From contig NZ_JAMKCQ010000001.1 in NCBI RefSeq assembly GCF_024169515.1, positions 4,216,001 through 4,280,000 on the forward strand: a stretch of DNA of 64,000 nt, in the 5' to 3' direction. The stretch comes from Erwinia aphidicola. Its GTDB lineage: Bacteria > Pseudomonadota > Gammaproteobacteria > Enterobacterales > Enterobacteriaceae. Of this stretch, positions 1 through 8,833 are shown one piece after another (position 1 is the first letter of the stretch; each line of letters begins with the position of its first letter). The notes beneath the pieces are model-generated. The model saw only the letters and a program-made list of their open reading frames with translations, was not told the origin of the DNA and did no database searches. Both the position numbers and the translations under genes were made by a program.

Positions 1-933
1 TTGCAGATTAAACAGCCCGCTGCCGAGGAACAGGTTAGAGGTCGGGCAGAATGCCACCGCGGAATCCGTGGCGTGCAGGCAGTCCCACTCGCCATCGTCA
101 AGATGCAGGCAGTGGGCAAACAGGCTGCGCTTGCCGGTCAGCTGGTACTGGTGATACACGTCAAGATAGCCGTTGTGATGCGGGAACAGCGCCTTCACCC
201 ATTCGACCTCCTGCGGGTTCTCGCTCAGGTGAGTATGCAGCCAGGTATCCGGATATTCGGCGCGCAGCTGCTGTACCTTGCTCAGTAACTGCGGGGAGGA
301 GGTCGGGGCAAAGCGCGGGGTCAGCGCGTAGCTCAGGCGGCCGTGATTGTGCCAGCGTTCGATCAGCGCTTTGGTCTGCTGGTAGCTCTGCTCCGGGGTT
401 TCGGTCAGGCTCTCCGGCGCGTTGCGGTCCATCATCACCTTGCCGGCAATCAGCCGCATCTCCAGCGCCGCAGCCGCGGTAAACAGTGCATCGACCGATT
501 CAGGATGCACGGTGCCAAATACCAGCGCGGTGGTGGTGCCGTTGCTCAGCAGCTGCTGGAGGAAAAATGCCGACATGCGCGCCGAGTGCTGCGGGCAGTG
601 ATACTGGCTTTCCACCGGGAAGGTGTACTGATTGAGCCACTCCAGCAGCTGCTCACCAAACGCGCCGATCATTTCGGTTTGCGGGTAGTGAATATGGGTG
701 TCGACAAAGCCAGGCACGATCAGGCGGCCGCGATAGTCGAGTGCCCCATTCCCCGGCTGCAGCAGGTGCTGCCCCTGCTGCCACTCATACAGGCCGACGA
801 TTTCGCCCGCGTTCAGCAGCAGCAGTCCGTCTTCAATATGGCGTGCGGCGTCCGGCAGCTGCTGAGGATTTTCTACCGTGCGGGTGATATCAAAAAAGCT
901 GGCGCGTATCGCCTGGGTATAGGTCACTGACAT
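1..933 (-). CDS. guaD: Guanine deaminase, N-terminal 311 residues (runs off left edge)
   Basis: Hydrolyses guanine to xanthine and ammonia in purine salvage and catabolism; a cytoplasmic metal-dependent amidohydrolase. The reading frame opens at ATG 933 and has no stop before position 1, so about 311 of the roughly 440 residues usual for the family are visible. The family signature PGFVDTHIHYPQ gives metal ligands H80 and H82, followed by HTHLSEN (H235) and FAHC (H274), and the visible end reads AFCPTSNLFLGSGLF, as in E. coli GuaD. It diverges from ydfG across a 428-bp gap that holds two PurR-like palindromes. Identity rests on motif and whole-sequence resemblance; the missing C-terminal third lies to the left. 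Confidence 0.93.
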   Translation of the reverse strand, partial: MSVTYTQAIRASFFDITRTVENPQQLPDAARHIEDGLLLLNAGEIVGLYEWQQGQHLLQPGNGALDYRGRLIVPGFVDTHIHYPQTEMIGAFGEQLLEWLNQYTFPVESQYHCPQHSARMSAFFLQQLLSNGTTTALVFGTVHPESVDALFTAAAALEMRLIAGKVMMDRNAPESLTETPEQSYQQTKALIERWHNHGRLSYALTPRFAPTSSPQLLSKVQQLRAEYPDTWLHTHLSENPQEVEWVKALFPHHNGYLDVYHQYQLTGKRSLFAHCLHLDDGEWDCLHATDSAVAFCPTSNLFLGSGLFNLQ

Positions 934-1361
934 AACATTTCCTTTATTGAGGCGGCCTCACCCTGTTCAGTATTTACCAGCAGTGAGGTTTTTACCCGTA
1001 ATCAAATAACTTTCTTATCAGTGTAGTTTTGCAATTGTTGTGCCAGCCGGGAAAAATAAATTTTCGTTAAATTACAGTCAGTTAAAATTATTCTTAATAA
1101 ACTCTGTTATTCAGGCTTAATAAACGATTGCGCAATCGGTTGCTAATAATGCAACCGATTGCTAATGGGTAACAGTGCGCTTAATGATTGGGATGACATT
1201 TTATTTGGCCGGGCCTGCGCCCTTTTTTGGCGCATTTCTGCCTTGAGGTGCACCAGCAGTGTGCAGCTTTTGGTATTAACCCATAACAAAACGCTCCTTT
1301 ATCGGCGGCGCGGCATAATGTTAAGGTAAGAAAAATCCAAAATGTGTTGAGGAACAGTGAG
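934..1361. promoter_or_regulatory. Divergent guaD/ydfG intergenic region with twin LacI-family operators
   Basis: This 428-bp AT-rich gap has no convincing ORF. At 1132-1143 and 1151-1162 sit GCAATCGGTTGC and GCAACCGATTGC, exact inverted copies separated by TAATAAT. Each copy also fits the PurR-type half-palindrome GCAAnCGnTTGC, so the arrangement reads as two adjacent LacI-family operators 19 bp apart. A short GC stem followed by six T residues (1211-1228) could be a weak terminator. Both flanking genes start here, so the promoters for both must lie in this stretch. Regulation by PurR or a relative is inference. Confidence 0.5.
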
Positions 1362-2108
1362 ATGATCGTATTTGTTACCGGTGCGACCGCCGGTTTTGGT
1401 CAGAGTATTACCCGCCGCTTTGTCGCTCAGGGACATAAAGTCATTGCCACCGGCCGCCGCCAGGAGCGCCTGGATGCGTTACAGCAGGAGCTGGGCGACA
1501 GCGTCTATACGCTGGTTCTCGACGTGCGCGATCGCGCCGGCATTGACGCGGCGGTGAATAGCTTGCCGACGGAGTGGCGCAACATTGACGTGCTGGTGAA
1601 TAATGCCGGCCTGGCGCTGGGCATTGAACCGGCACAGCGTGCCAGCCTGGAAGACTGGGAAGATATGATCGACACCAATAACAAGGGCCTGGTGTATATG
1701 ACGCGCGCCATTCTGCCCGCCATGGTGGAGCGCAACGTCGGCCATATTATCAATATCGGTTCGATTGCCGGCAGCTGGCCGTACCCGGGCGGTAACGTCT
1801 ACGGTGCGACCAAAGCGTTTGTACGTCAGTTCAGCTTTAACCTGCGTACCGACCTGCACGGCACCGCGCTGCGCGTTACCGATATCGAACCGGGCCTGGT
1901 CGGCGGCACCGAGTTCTCCAATGTGCGCTTTAAGGGCGATGATGCCAAAGCGGGTAGCGTGTATGACGGTACCGAACCGTTGACGCCGGAGGATGTGACC
2001 GAAGCGGTCTGGTGGGTGGCTACCCTGCCGAAACACGTCAATATCAACGCGCTGGAGATGATGCCAGTCGGCCAAAGTCAGGCCGGCCTGCGCGTGCACA
2101 AAGGGTAA
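1362..2108 (+). CDS. ydfG: NADP-dependent 3-hydroxy acid dehydrogenase YdfG (SDR family)
   Basis: A short-chain dehydrogenase that oxidises 3-hydroxy acids such as L-allo-threonine, serine and 3-hydroxypropionate with NADP+. The Rossmann glycine motif TGATAGFG is at residues 6-13, NNAG at 80-83, and the catalytic residues are S134, Y147 (YGATK) and K151. From ATG 1362 the product is 248 residues, the same length as E. coli YdfG, and TGAGGA lies just upstream; an in-frame start 18 bp earlier would add six unconserved residues. It is transcribed towards ynfA with almost no gap between their stops. Confidence 0.95.
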   Translation: MIVFVTGATAGFGQSITRRFVAQGHKVIATGRRQERLDALQQELGDSVYTLVLDVRDRAGIDAAVNSLPTEWRNIDVLVNNAGLALGIEPAQRASLEDWEDMIDTNNKGLVYMTRAILPAMVERNVGHIINIGSIAGSWPYPGGNVYGATKAFVRQFSFNLRTDLHGTALRVTDIEPGLVGGTEFSNVRFKGDDAKAGSVYDGTEPLTPEDVTEAVWWVATLPKHVNINALEMMPVGQSQAGLRVHKG

Positions 2109-2127
2109 TTAACCTGCGGCGGGCGAC

Positions 2128-2472
2128 TCAGGCCCGCCCCCATCCGGCAACGATAATCAACACTCCGCAAAACGCCACCAGCGCCCCAAGCCAGTCGAAA
2201 GTGCTAAGCCGAACACCCTCAATAAAGCGCAACCACAGCAGCGCCGTGACCACATACACGCCCCCGTAGGCGGCGTAGACGCGCCCACTGGCGGCCGGGT
2301 GCAGCGTCAACAGCCAGACAAACAGCATCAGGCTGACTGCTGCCGGCAGCAGCAGCCATGGCGAACCGTTCTTTTTCAGCCACAGATACGGCAGGAAACA
2401 GCCGACGATTTCGGCCAGTGCGGTGGCAAAGAAAAGTAAAATGGTGGTCAGCAAAGGTAAATTCTCACTCAA
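2128..2472 (-). CDS. ynfA: YnfA family small inner-membrane protein (UPF0060)
   Basis: A 114-residue, almost wholly hydrophobic protein with four predicted membrane segments, clearly alignable to E. coli YnfA (108 residues). The conserved [19 protein letters not shown] and C-terminal [15 protein letters not shown] segments are present. YnfA proteins are SMR-like and some have been linked to drug efflux, but the physiological substrate is uncertain. It is convergent with ydfG and divergent from ynfB, the same local set as in E. coli. Confidence 0.9.
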   Translation of the reverse strand: MSENLPLLTTILLFFATALAEIVGCFLPYLWLKKNGSPWLLLPAAVSLMLFVWLLTLHPAASGRVYAAYGGVYVVTALLWLRFIEGVRLSTFDWLGALVAFCGVLIIVAGWGRA

Positions 2473-2579
2473 AGTTCAACGGCGCAACCGCGTGACTGGT
2501 CGCTGCCTGAAAGCTGGTGATATACTAACAAACATCGTCCGCGCAGTCGCGACAGCGGGCTGCCCATTGAAAGGAAACT

Positions 2580-2930
2580 ATGATGAAAACAGTACAACAC
2601 CGTCTGAAGCAGGCGACACTGCCGCTATTAATGCTGGCAGCCCTGTTCTCCGTCCAGCACAGCGCGCAGGCACGCACCGACCGCCTGGTGATCGAGGATG
2701 GCGATAACTCACTGACTAAAGAAGAAGCGCGCCAGCAGAAAGAGCAGTGGGATGACACCCGCAATCTGCGCCATAAGGTTAACTCCCGCACCGAGAAAGA
2801 GTTCGACCGCGTTGACCGCGCTTTTGATACCAGCGAAGCCTGTGAAAAAAGCCTCAATCTGAATGCCTACTGGGAGCCGAAAACCCTGCGCTGCCTCGAC
2901 CGTCGCACCGGTCGTCCGGTCACGCCTTAA
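2580..2930 (+). CDS. ynfB: YnfB, secreted DUF1283 (UPF0482) protein
   Basis: A 116-residue protein with an N-terminal signal peptide of about 31 residues ending SAQA, and a charged mature part ([20 protein letters not shown]) with two cysteines near the C-terminus ([14 protein letters not shown]). This is the pattern of E. coli YnfB, a periplasmic protein of unknown function. ATG 2580 follows AAAGGAAAC. A second ATG one codon later (2583) is equally possible. ynfD follows 42 bp downstream on the same strand. Confidence 0.9.
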   Translation: MMKTVQHRLKQATLPLLMLAALFSVQHSAQARTDRLVIEDGDNSLTKEEARQQKEQWDDTRNLRHKVNSRTEKEFDRVDRAFDTSEACEKSLNLNAYWEPKTLRCLDRRTGRPVTP

Positions 2931-2972
2931 CCACTCCGGCACTGTTATTACTGCTAATTTAAGGATGATAAG

Positions 2973-3269
2973 ATGAAGAGTTTCAAGTGGATATTAACCG
3001 CCCTCGTCGTTGCCACTCCTCTGGCCGTTCAGGCATCTTGCGAAACGGTCAAGGCCGATATTAACCAGAAAATCATCAACAACGGGGTTCCGGCCTCCGG
3101 CTTTACGCTGGATATCGTGCCGAATGACCAGGCCGATCAGGCGGGTGGCCAGGTCGTGGGTCATTGCGAAAACGACACGCAGAAGATTGTTTACAAGCGC
3201 AGTGGCAATAACGATGACAGCAGCGTCCCTGCTGCTGCCGGTACCTCGCAGGATACTTCCGCGCAGTAA
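2973..3269 (+). CDS. ynfD: YnfD-like secreted DUF1161 protein
   Basis: A 98-residue protein with a clear signal peptide (MKSFKWILTALVVATPLAVQA, cleavage near 21/22), then a DUF1161 domain: SCETVKADINQKI, GFTLDIV and a second conserved cysteine in VVGHCENDTQKIVYKR. The low-complexity tail is rich in Ser, Ala, Asp and Thr. The two cysteines probably form a periplasmic disulfide. RBS AAGGATG precedes ATG 2973. The molecular function of this family is unknown. A repeat cluster begins just after the stop codon. Confidence 0.88.
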   Translation: MKSFKWILTALVVATPLAVQASCETVKADINQKIINNGVPASGFTLDIVPNDQADQAGGQVVGHCENDTQKIVYKRSGNNDDSSVPAAAGTSQDTSAQ

Positions 3270-3277
3270 CATTCCGC

Positions 3278-3477
3278 GGGCCAGGCATGCCTGGCCCCTA
3301 CCAAACGTTATAATATTTACCCCATCTGCAGGGTCAGGCATGCTTGGCGCGCCTCAACAATTATAACGTTATAATATATTCGTCATTTGTAGGGGTCAGG
3401 CATGCCTGACCCGCCTCAACAATTATAAAGTTATAATATGTTCGTCATTTGTAGGGGCCAGGCATGCCTGGCCCGCC
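3278..3477. repeat. Four GCATGC-centred palindromic repeats, about 62-bp period
   Basis: Four copies of a palindrome of the form GGTCAGGCATGCCTGACC start near 3280, 3331, 3393 and 3455. AGGCATG recurs at 3283, 3336, 3398 and 3460, so the last two intervals are exactly 62 bp. Each is preceded by GTAGGGG or a degenerate form, and copies are separated by an AT-rich linker containing ACGTTATAATAT. The second copy is degenerate (GCTTGGCGCG). The cluster fills the convergent gap between ynfD and the MFS gene and belongs to the same family as repeats at 8716, 13312, 13617 and 27039. Confidence 0.85.
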
Positions 3478-3486
3478 TCAAAAAAA

Positions 3487-4944
3487 TTAATGCGGTTTCA
3501 GCGCCGGGATCATCCGTGACACCAGCAGGCTCATCACCGCCACCCCCAGCGATACCGCAAACACCCAATGCAGCGACAGCGCGATTTCACTCAGCATATG
3601 CTGCAGGCTGTCCGCCTCGATCGCCGCGCGCTGGCTGTGGGACATCACCTGCTGTACCGGGTCGTTGCTATGCGGCAGGCGCAGCAGCAGATTATAATTC
3701 AGCACCGCTCCCATCACCGCCGTTCCCAGCGCCGAGCCGAGCATGCGGCTAAACATGATTGACGCGGTACAGATGCCGCGAATGGCGAAGTCGGCGGTAT
3801 TTTGCACCGCAATCAGGAAGGTGGTGCTGGTCATGCCCATCCCGGTGCCAATCACAAAGGCGAAAAAGCCGGCGTGCCACACCGGGCTTTCACGATGCAG
3901 GGTGAGCAGCAGCGCGGTGCCGGCAATTAACAGCAGCGAGCCGAGCAGCGCGGTAAAGCGGTACGAGGTGCGCTGCATCAGGCGCCCGCTCAACGTACTG
4001 GCAAGCGGCCAGCCGATTGACATCATCGCCAGCGCACTGCCCGCCTGCAGCGGCGTGCCACCGTTAACCCCCTGGATCCAGGTGGGCAGAAAGGCGCTGA
4101 TGCCCATCATCGCCGCACCGATCAGCAGATTTCCGGCATTACCTGCCAGCAGCGTGCGGCTACGCCAGATGGCCATCGGGAACAGCGGTTGGTTGGCGTT
4201 ACGCTCGTGGTGCAGCAAGGCGTAGCCGGCGATACATGCCACAATGACCAGTCCGGCGACCAATGGCAGCCCCAGTGATTCCGCCTGCAGTAACGCCACC
4301 AGCAGCGCGCTGACCGTCAGCATCAGCAAGGCGCTGCCCGTCAGGTTCAGGCGGTGCGGACTTTTCTCCTTCGATTCCGGGAAGAAGCGCGCCAGCAGCA
4401 GCATCGAAATAATGCCGATCGGCACATTGACCCAGAAAATCAGCGCCCAGTTAAAGTGCTGCACCAGCCACGCCCCGGTTAACGGGCCAACGATCGCCGC
4501 CACGCCCCAGACGCTGGACAGCCAGCCCTGGATCCCCGCCCGCTCTTTCGGCGGATAGACATCGGCAATAATAGTGGAGGTGAGCGGCATGATGGCCCCG
4601 GCCCCCAGCCCCTGTAGGGCGCGGAACAGGATCAGCCAGCCCATATTGGTGGCAAAGCCGCACAGCACCGAACCGCATAAAAACAGGCCTGTACCAATAA
4701 AGAACATGCGCTTTCTGCCCCATAAATCTGCCAGCCGCCCGTAAATCGGCACGCTGACTGCCTGAGTCAGCAGATAGATAGAGAACACCCAGCCAAACTG
4801 TGAGAAGCCTCCCAGCTCGGCGATAATCGTGGGCATAGCCGTAGCAACAATGGTGACCTCGATCGCCGCCATAAACATCGCCAGCATCGAGGCGATCAGG
4901 ATCCAGTGGCGCTGCGCCACGGGATTAGCAATATTTTCCGACAT
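3487..4944 (-). CDS. DHA2-family (EmrB/QacA type) MFS multidrug exporter
   Basis: A 485-residue inner-membrane proton antiporter with about 14 predicted membrane spans, the DHA2 topology. The drug-antiporter motifs are visible: AIEVTIVATAMPTI in TM1, YGRLADLWGRKRMF (motif A), and PLTGAWLVQHFNWALIFW (motif C and D region). No adjacent membrane-fusion protein is present, so it probably acts alone rather than as an EmrAB-type pair. I cannot assign a substrate or E. coli orthologue. A 13-bp palindrome lies 80 bp upstream and may be a repressor site; no regulator gene is adjacent. Confidence 0.88.
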   Translation of the reverse strand: MSENIANPVAQRHWILIASMLAMFMAAIEVTIVATAMPTIIAELGGFSQFGWVFSIYLLTQAVSVPIYGRLADLWGRKRMFFIGTGLFLCGSVLCGFATNMGWLILFRALQGLGAGAIMPLTSTIIADVYPPKERAGIQGWLSSVWGVAAIVGPLTGAWLVQHFNWALIFWVNVPIGIISMLLLARFFPESKEKSPHRLNLTGSALLMLTVSALLVALLQAESLGLPLVAGLVIVACIAGYALLHHERNANQPLFPMAIWRSRTLLAGNAGNLLIGAAMMGISAFLPTWIQGVNGGTPLQAGSALAMMSIGWPLASTLSGRLMQRTSYRFTALLGSLLLIAGTALLLTLHRESPVWHAGFFAFVIGTGMGMTSTTFLIAVQNTADFAIRGICTASIMFSRMLGSALGTAVMGAVLNYNLLLRLPHSNDPVQQVMSHSQRAAIEADSLQHMLSEIALSLHWVFAVSLGVAVMSLLVSRMIPALKPH

Positions 4945-5024
4945 AGTTTCCCCGTCCTTCGTTCATCCCTTTAGTGTGGAGCATTTTAGAGCAAACAGTT
5001 TCCGAAATGTGCTTATCTGAATTA

Positions 5025-5037
5025 GTGACATTGTCAC
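5025..5037. promoter_or_regulatory. Palindromic operator candidate upstream of the MFS exporter
   Basis: GTGACATTGTCAC is a 13-bp perfect inverted repeat (arms GTGACA and TGTCAC around a single T), 80 bp upstream of the exporter start. The form resembles TetR/MarR-type operators that control efflux pumps. The binding protein is unknown and not encoded nearby. Confidence 0.35.
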
Positions 5038-5138
5038 CTGTTGACGATAAATTTTTTTCATTGATGGCTTTTCCAGCGCTGGCAAAGGCTTAAGCGTGAT
5101 TTAGCTTAAAACTATCCCCCTGATTTTCGGCCTAAAAT

Positions 5139-5168
5139 TTGGCACTTCTCCCGCTTCGCTGCTATAGA
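5139..5168 (+). promoter_or_regulatory. Promoter candidate for the osm operon
   Basis: A -35-like TTGGCA (5139-5144) is separated by 18 bp from TATAGA (5163-5168), which is preceded by TGC, giving an extended -10 of the form TGnTATAGAT. That form is tolerated by both sigma-70 and sigma-S, in keeping with osmotic or stationary control known for this transporter family. The implied leader is about 80 nt. Confidence 0.5.
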
Positions 5169-5255
5169 TTTTTAGGCGAACTTACCGGGTAAAACGCTAG
5201 TAACCCATTTAATCATCACTTTTAGTGCTTATCTGCATCCAGGGAGAACCATGAT

Positions 5256-5972
5256 ATGCAAAATTCCACGCTGTTGCAGCGTGCCTTACTGGCGGTGCTG
5301 TTTATCGCCGCTATCGTTGGCCTGCTGGTCTGGGGGCTTGGCGTAGAGACTATCCAGGCTCGCCGCGTTGATCTGATTTACCTCGGTCAGCAACATATGA
5401 AGCTGGTGTTCTGGTCACTGCTGTTTGCGCTGCTGATTGGTATTCCTAGCGGCATTCTTCTTAGCCGCCCTTTTGCCCGCCGCTGGGCGGAATACGTGAT
5501 GCAGATCTTTAACGTCGGCAATACCCTGCCGCCGCTGGCGGTTCTGGCGCTGGCGATGGTGGTGATCGGCATTGGCGATCGCCCGGCGATTATCGCACTG
5601 TTTCTGGCGTCGCTGCTGCCGATTGTGCGCAACACCTACGCCGGCCTGTGCTCGGTGCCCGCTTCACTGCTGGAGGCCGCTGACGGCATTGGCATGACGA
5701 AAGGCCAGCGCCTGTACCAGGTTGAGCTGCCCAATGCGTGGCCGGTGATGCTGTCCGGCATTCGCGTGGCGACGGCAATTAACGTCGGCACCGCCCCGCT
5801 GGCGTTTCTGATTGGTGCCAGCAGCTACGGCGAGCTGATTTTCCCGGGGATTTACCTGAATGATTTCCCTACTCTGATCCTTGGCGCTGCCGCCACGGCA
5901 CTGTTTGCGTTGATCCTGGATATGCTGCTGGCCGGTCTTGGCCGCCTGCTCAGCCCGCATACTGCAGCATAA
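5256..5972 (+). CDS. osmY: Osmoprotectant ABC transporter permease (OsmY/YehW type)
   Basis: A 238-residue inner-membrane permease of the OpuC/OsmU glycine-betaine importer group, with an N-terminal span followed by a BPD_transp_1 core. The EAA loop that contacts the ATPase is visible as [20 protein letters not shown]. It is the first gene of a four-gene operon (permease, binding protein, permease, ATPase), the gene set of Salmonella OsmU (STM1494-1491). The Salmonella name osmY is used here and is unrelated to the E. coli periplasmic OsmY. Start ATG 5256 is supported by AGGGAGAA; an ATG 5 bp upstream is in another frame. Confidence 0.85.
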   Translation: MQNSTLLQRALLAVLFIAAIVGLLVWGLGVETIQARRVDLIYLGQQHMKLVFWSLLFALLIGIPSGILLSRPFARRWAEYVMQIFNVGNTLPPLAVLALAMVVIGIGDRPAIIALFLASLLPIVRNTYAGLCSVPASLLEAADGIGMTKGQRLYQVELPNAWPVMLSGIRVATAINVGTAPLAFLIGASSYGELIFPGIYLNDFPTLILGAAATALFALILDMLLAGLGRLLSPHTAA

Positions 5973-5991
5973 CAATAATAAGGAGCTGATA

Positions 5992-6912
5992 ATGGCTGAT
6001 TTCCTGTTAACCCGCTGGCTGCGCCACGGCGCACTGGCGCTGACCGCCTCGCTGGCGCTGAGCGGCGCGGCTGCGGCGGCACCGCTGGTGATGACCACTA
6101 AGAGCTTTACCGAACAGCACATTCTGTCGGCGCTGACCACCCAGTACCTGCGCAAACAGGGCTTTGAAGTGGAACCCAAAACCAACATTGCCACCACCAT
6201 CGCCCGTAACGCAATGATCAACAAGCAGGTCGATATGACCTGGGAATATACCGGTACCTCACTGATTATTTTTAACCATATTTCAAAACCTATGCCGCCT
6301 GATGAAGCGTATCAGACGGTGAAAAAGCTGGATGCCAGGCTGGGTCTGGTGTGGCTCAACCCCGCGCCGATGAACAACACCTACGCCTTCGCCATGAAGC
6401 GCGAACGCGCCGACGCCGAGCATATTGATACGATGTCACAAATGGTGGCAAAGCTGGAGCAGGTGCGCAAAAACGACCCCGACCATAACTGGATGCTGGG
6501 CCTAGATCTTGAGTTTGCCGGGCGCTCCGATGGCCTGAAGCCGTTGCAGAAAGCCTACAGCATGGAGCTGGACCGCCCGCAGATCCGCCAGATGGACCCG
6601 GGGCTGGTTTACAACGCCATTCGTGATGGCTTTGTTGATGCCGGTCTGGTGTACACCACCGACGGGCGCGTAAAAGGCTTCGATTTGAAAGTGCTGAAGG
6701 ATGATAAAGGCTTCTTCCCAAGCTATGCGGTAACGCCGGTGGTGACCGAGCAGGCGCTGAAAGACCATCCGGGACTGGATACGGCGTTGAATAAGCTGTC
6801 GCCGCTGATCACTGATGAGGCAATAACCGAAATGAATAAACGCGTGGATATTGACCATCAGTCGCCGCAGCAGGTGGCCCGCGATTTCCTGAAATCTCAC
6901 GGCATGCTCTGA
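5992..6912 (+). CDS. osmX: Osmoprotectant ABC transporter periplasmic binding protein (OsmX/YehZ type)
   Basis: A 306-residue OpuAC-type solute-binding protein. The signal peptide spans about 30 residues with a hydrophobic core and an AAAAAP cleavage region; the mature protein begins near [15 protein letters not shown], the characteristic start of the betaine/choline-binding family. Later landmarks are [30 protein letters not shown] and [10 protein letters not shown]. Start 5992 is chosen because AAGGAG lies just ahead of it and the upstream in-frame ATG lies inside the preceding permease gene. It sits 19 bp after that gene and 10 bp before the second permease. Confidence 0.88.
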   Translation: MADFLLTRWLRHGALALTASLALSGAAAAAPLVMTTKSFTEQHILSALTTQYLRKQGFEVEPKTNIATTIARNAMINKQVDMTWEYTGTSLIIFNHISKPMPPDEAYQTVKKLDARLGLVWLNPAPMNNTYAFAMKRERADAEHIDTMSQMVAKLEQVRKNDPDHNWMLGLDLEFAGRSDGLKPLQKAYSMELDRPQIRQMDPGLVYNAIRDGFVDAGLVYTTDGRVKGFDLKVLKDDKGFFPSYAVTPVVTEQALKDHPGLDTALNKLSPLITDEAITEMNKRVDIDHQSPQQVARDFLKSHGML

Positions 6913-6922
6913 GGAGACAGTT

Positions 6923-7570
6923 ATGGATACCCTTCACTACATTATTGATAACTGGGGCTACCTCGCTTCCCTCACCTTCCAGCATTTATGGCTGGTGGCG
7001 CTGGCGGTGGGCTTTGCCATTGTGATTGGCGTGCCGCTCGGCATTCTGATTGTGCGTTTTAAGTGGCTGGCAACGCCGATATTAGGGCTGGCAACTATCG
7101 TGTTGACCATTCCGTCGATTGCGCTGTTTGGCCTGATGATCCCGCTGTTTTCGATGATCGGTCAGGGCATCGGCGTACTGCCCGCCGTGACTGCGGTGTT
7201 CCTTTACTCGCTGCTGCCGATTGTGCGCAACACGCACACCGCGCTGGAAAACCTGCCGGACGGGCTGCGTGAAGCCGGGCGCGGTATCGGCATGACGTTC
7301 TGGCAGCGCCTGCGCTGGGTGGAGATCCCAATGGCGCTGCCGGTCATCTTCGGCGGTATCCGCACGGCGGTGGTGATGAACGTTGGCGTGATGGCGATTG
7401 CCGCGATTATCGGCGCGGGCGGCCTTGGCCTGCTGTTGCTGGACGGCATCAGCGGCAGTGATATCCGCATGCTGATTGCTGGCGCATTAATGATCTGTTT
7501 ACTGGCTATTATTCTTGACTGGCTGCTGCACCGCCTGCAGCTGGCGCTGACACCTAAGGGGATTCGATAA
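6923..7570 (+). CDS. osmW: Osmoprotectant ABC transporter permease (OsmW/YehY-type partner)
   Basis: A 215-residue permease with five to six membrane spans and a BPD_transp_1 fold; the EAA loop reads EAGRGIGMTFWQRLRWVEIP. The C-terminal AAIIGAGGLGLLLLDGI is typical of OpuC-class permeases. It pairs with the first permease of the operon to form a heterodimeric channel. GAGGAG precedes ATG 6923, and its stop codon overlaps the ATP-binding subunit start by one base, so the two are probably translationally coupled. Confidence 0.87.
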   Translation: MDTLHYIIDNWGYLASLTFQHLWLVALAVGFAIVIGVPLGILIVRFKWLATPILGLATIVLTIPSIALFGLMIPLFSMIGQGIGVLPAVTAVFLYSLLPIVRNTHTALENLPDGLREAGRGIGMTFWQRLRWVEIPMALPVIFGGIRTAVVMNVGVMAIAAIIGAGGLGLLLLDGISGSDIRMLIAGALMICLLAIILDWLLHRLQLALTPKGIR

Positions 7571-8709
7571 TGATAAAACTGGAAAACCTCACCAAAACCT
7601 TTAAGCAGAAAAACGGTAACAGCTTTAACGCCGTTGATAATGTCAGCCTGAACGTGCCGGAAGGCGAAATGTGCGTCCTGCTCGGCCCTTCCGGCTGCGG
7701 CAAAACCACCACGCTGAAGATGATTAACCGCCTGATCCCTTCCAGCAGCGGCAAAATTCTGATTAACGGCGAAGATACCAGCGGCTTAGACACCGTGACG
7801 CTGCGCCGCAATATTGGCTATGTGATCCAGCAGATCGGGCTGTTCCCGAATATGACTATCGAAGAGAACATTACCGTGGTGCCGCGTATGCTGGGCTGGG
7901 AAAAGCAGCGCTGCAAAGAGCGCGCCCGCGAGCTGATGAGCATGATGGCGCTGGATGCCAACAAGTTTCTTCACCGCTATCCGCGCGAGATGTCCGGCGG
8001 CCAGCAGCAGCGCATTGGGGTTATCCGCGCGCTAGCGGCGGACCCACCGGTGCTGCTGATGGATGAGCCGTTCGGTGCGGTCGACCCGATTAACCGCGAA
8101 GTGATCCAGAATGAGTTTCTCGAGATGCAGCGCCAGCTGAAGAAAACCGTAATGCTGGTCAGCCACGATATCGATGAGGCGCTGAAGCTCGGTGACCGTA
8201 TTGCCGTGTTCGGCCAGGGAAAAATCGTGCAGTGCGCCAGCCCGGATGAGCTGCTGGCAAAACCGGCTAACGAGTTTATCGGGTCGTTTGTTGGCCAGGA
8301 CCGCACGCTGAAGCGGCTGCTGCTGGTGCAGGCGGGCGATGTTACCGATCGGCAGCCTACGCTTACCGTGCAAAAATCCACGCCGCTGGCAGAAGCGTTC
8401 GGCATGATGGATGACAACGATTTACGTTCAATCACCGTGGTGGATAATGACGGCAAACCGCTAGGCTTTGTGAAACGTCGCGAGGCGCGCGCTGCCAGCG
8501 GCGTCTGTGCCGATATGCTGCACAAGTTTAGCGTCACCGGCAAGGCGGAAGAGAACCTGCGCGTGGTGCTGTCAAAACTGTACGAGCACAATCTGGTCTG
8601 GATGCCGATCGTCGATGAAGACGGCCGCTACAGCGGGGAGATTTCACAGGATTATATTGCGGATTACCTCAGTTCAGGCCGTACCCGCCGCGTACTGAAC
8701 GTTAGCTAA
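7570..8709 (+). CDS. osmV: Osmoprotectant ABC transporter ATP-binding protein with CBS domains (OsmV)
   Basis: A 379-residue ATPase that energises betaine-type osmoprotectant uptake. Walker A GPSGCGKT is at residues 39-46, the signature MSGGQQQR at 141-148 and Walker B VLLMDEPFGA soon after. Residues from about 255 to 370 form the paired CBS module common to OpuA/OpuC ATPases, where it can sense ionic strength. It is the last gene of the operon; a cluster of palindromic repeats follows 7 bp after the stop and may serve as transcript end. Confidence 0.9.
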   Translation: MIKLENLTKTFKQKNGNSFNAVDNVSLNVPEGEMCVLLGPSGCGKTTTLKMINRLIPSSSGKILINGEDTSGLDTVTLRRNIGYVIQQIGLFPNMTIEENITVVPRMLGWEKQRCKERARELMSMMALDANKFLHRYPREMSGGQQQRIGVIRALAADPPVLLMDEPFGAVDPINREVIQNEFLEMQRQLKKTVMLVSHDIDEALKLGDRIAVFGQGKIVQCASPDELLAKPANEFIGSFVGQDRTLKRLLLVQAGDVTDRQPTLTVQKSTPLAEAFGMMDDNDLRSITVVDNDGKPLGFVKRREARAASGVCADMLHKFSVTGKAEENLRVVLSKLYEHNLVWMPIVDEDGRYSGEISQDYIADYLSSGRTRRVLNVS

Positions 8710-8715
8710 TCATCT

Positions 8716-8816
8716 GGGTAGGGGTCAGGCATGCCTGACCCCAAAAGATTCGGAGCCGATCAGGCATGCCCGCCCCCCAGGATTCGGAATGGGGCAGGCA
8801 TGCCTGCCCCCTACGA
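8716..8816. repeat. Three GCATGC palindromic repeats between osmV and ynfK
   Basis: Three palindromes in tandem: GTAGGGGTCAGGCATGCC (from 8717), a degenerate GATCAGGCATGCCCGCCCCC (from 8758) and GGGGCAGGCATGCCTGCCCC followed by CTAC (near 8790-8815). They fill the gap between two convergent genes and match the family at 3278 and 13617. Confidence 0.85.
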
Positions 8817-8833
8817 TATTGCTGCCTAATCAT

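Larger units (their letters stand above)
4945..5255. other. Divergent spacer between MFS exporter and osm operon
   Basis: A 311-bp AT-rich spacer without genes. It carries a perfect palindrome GTGACA-T-TGTCAC at 5025-5037 on the MFS side and a good sigma-70/sigma-S promoter on the osm side. The ribosome-binding site AGGGAGAA for the first osm gene is at 5241-5248. I see nothing else. Confidence 0.6.

Noticed and set aside
1308..1325. dif-like sequence (GCATAATGTTAAG)
   Set aside because: Only part of one arm resembles dif and the second arm is missing; more likely the -10 region of ydfG.
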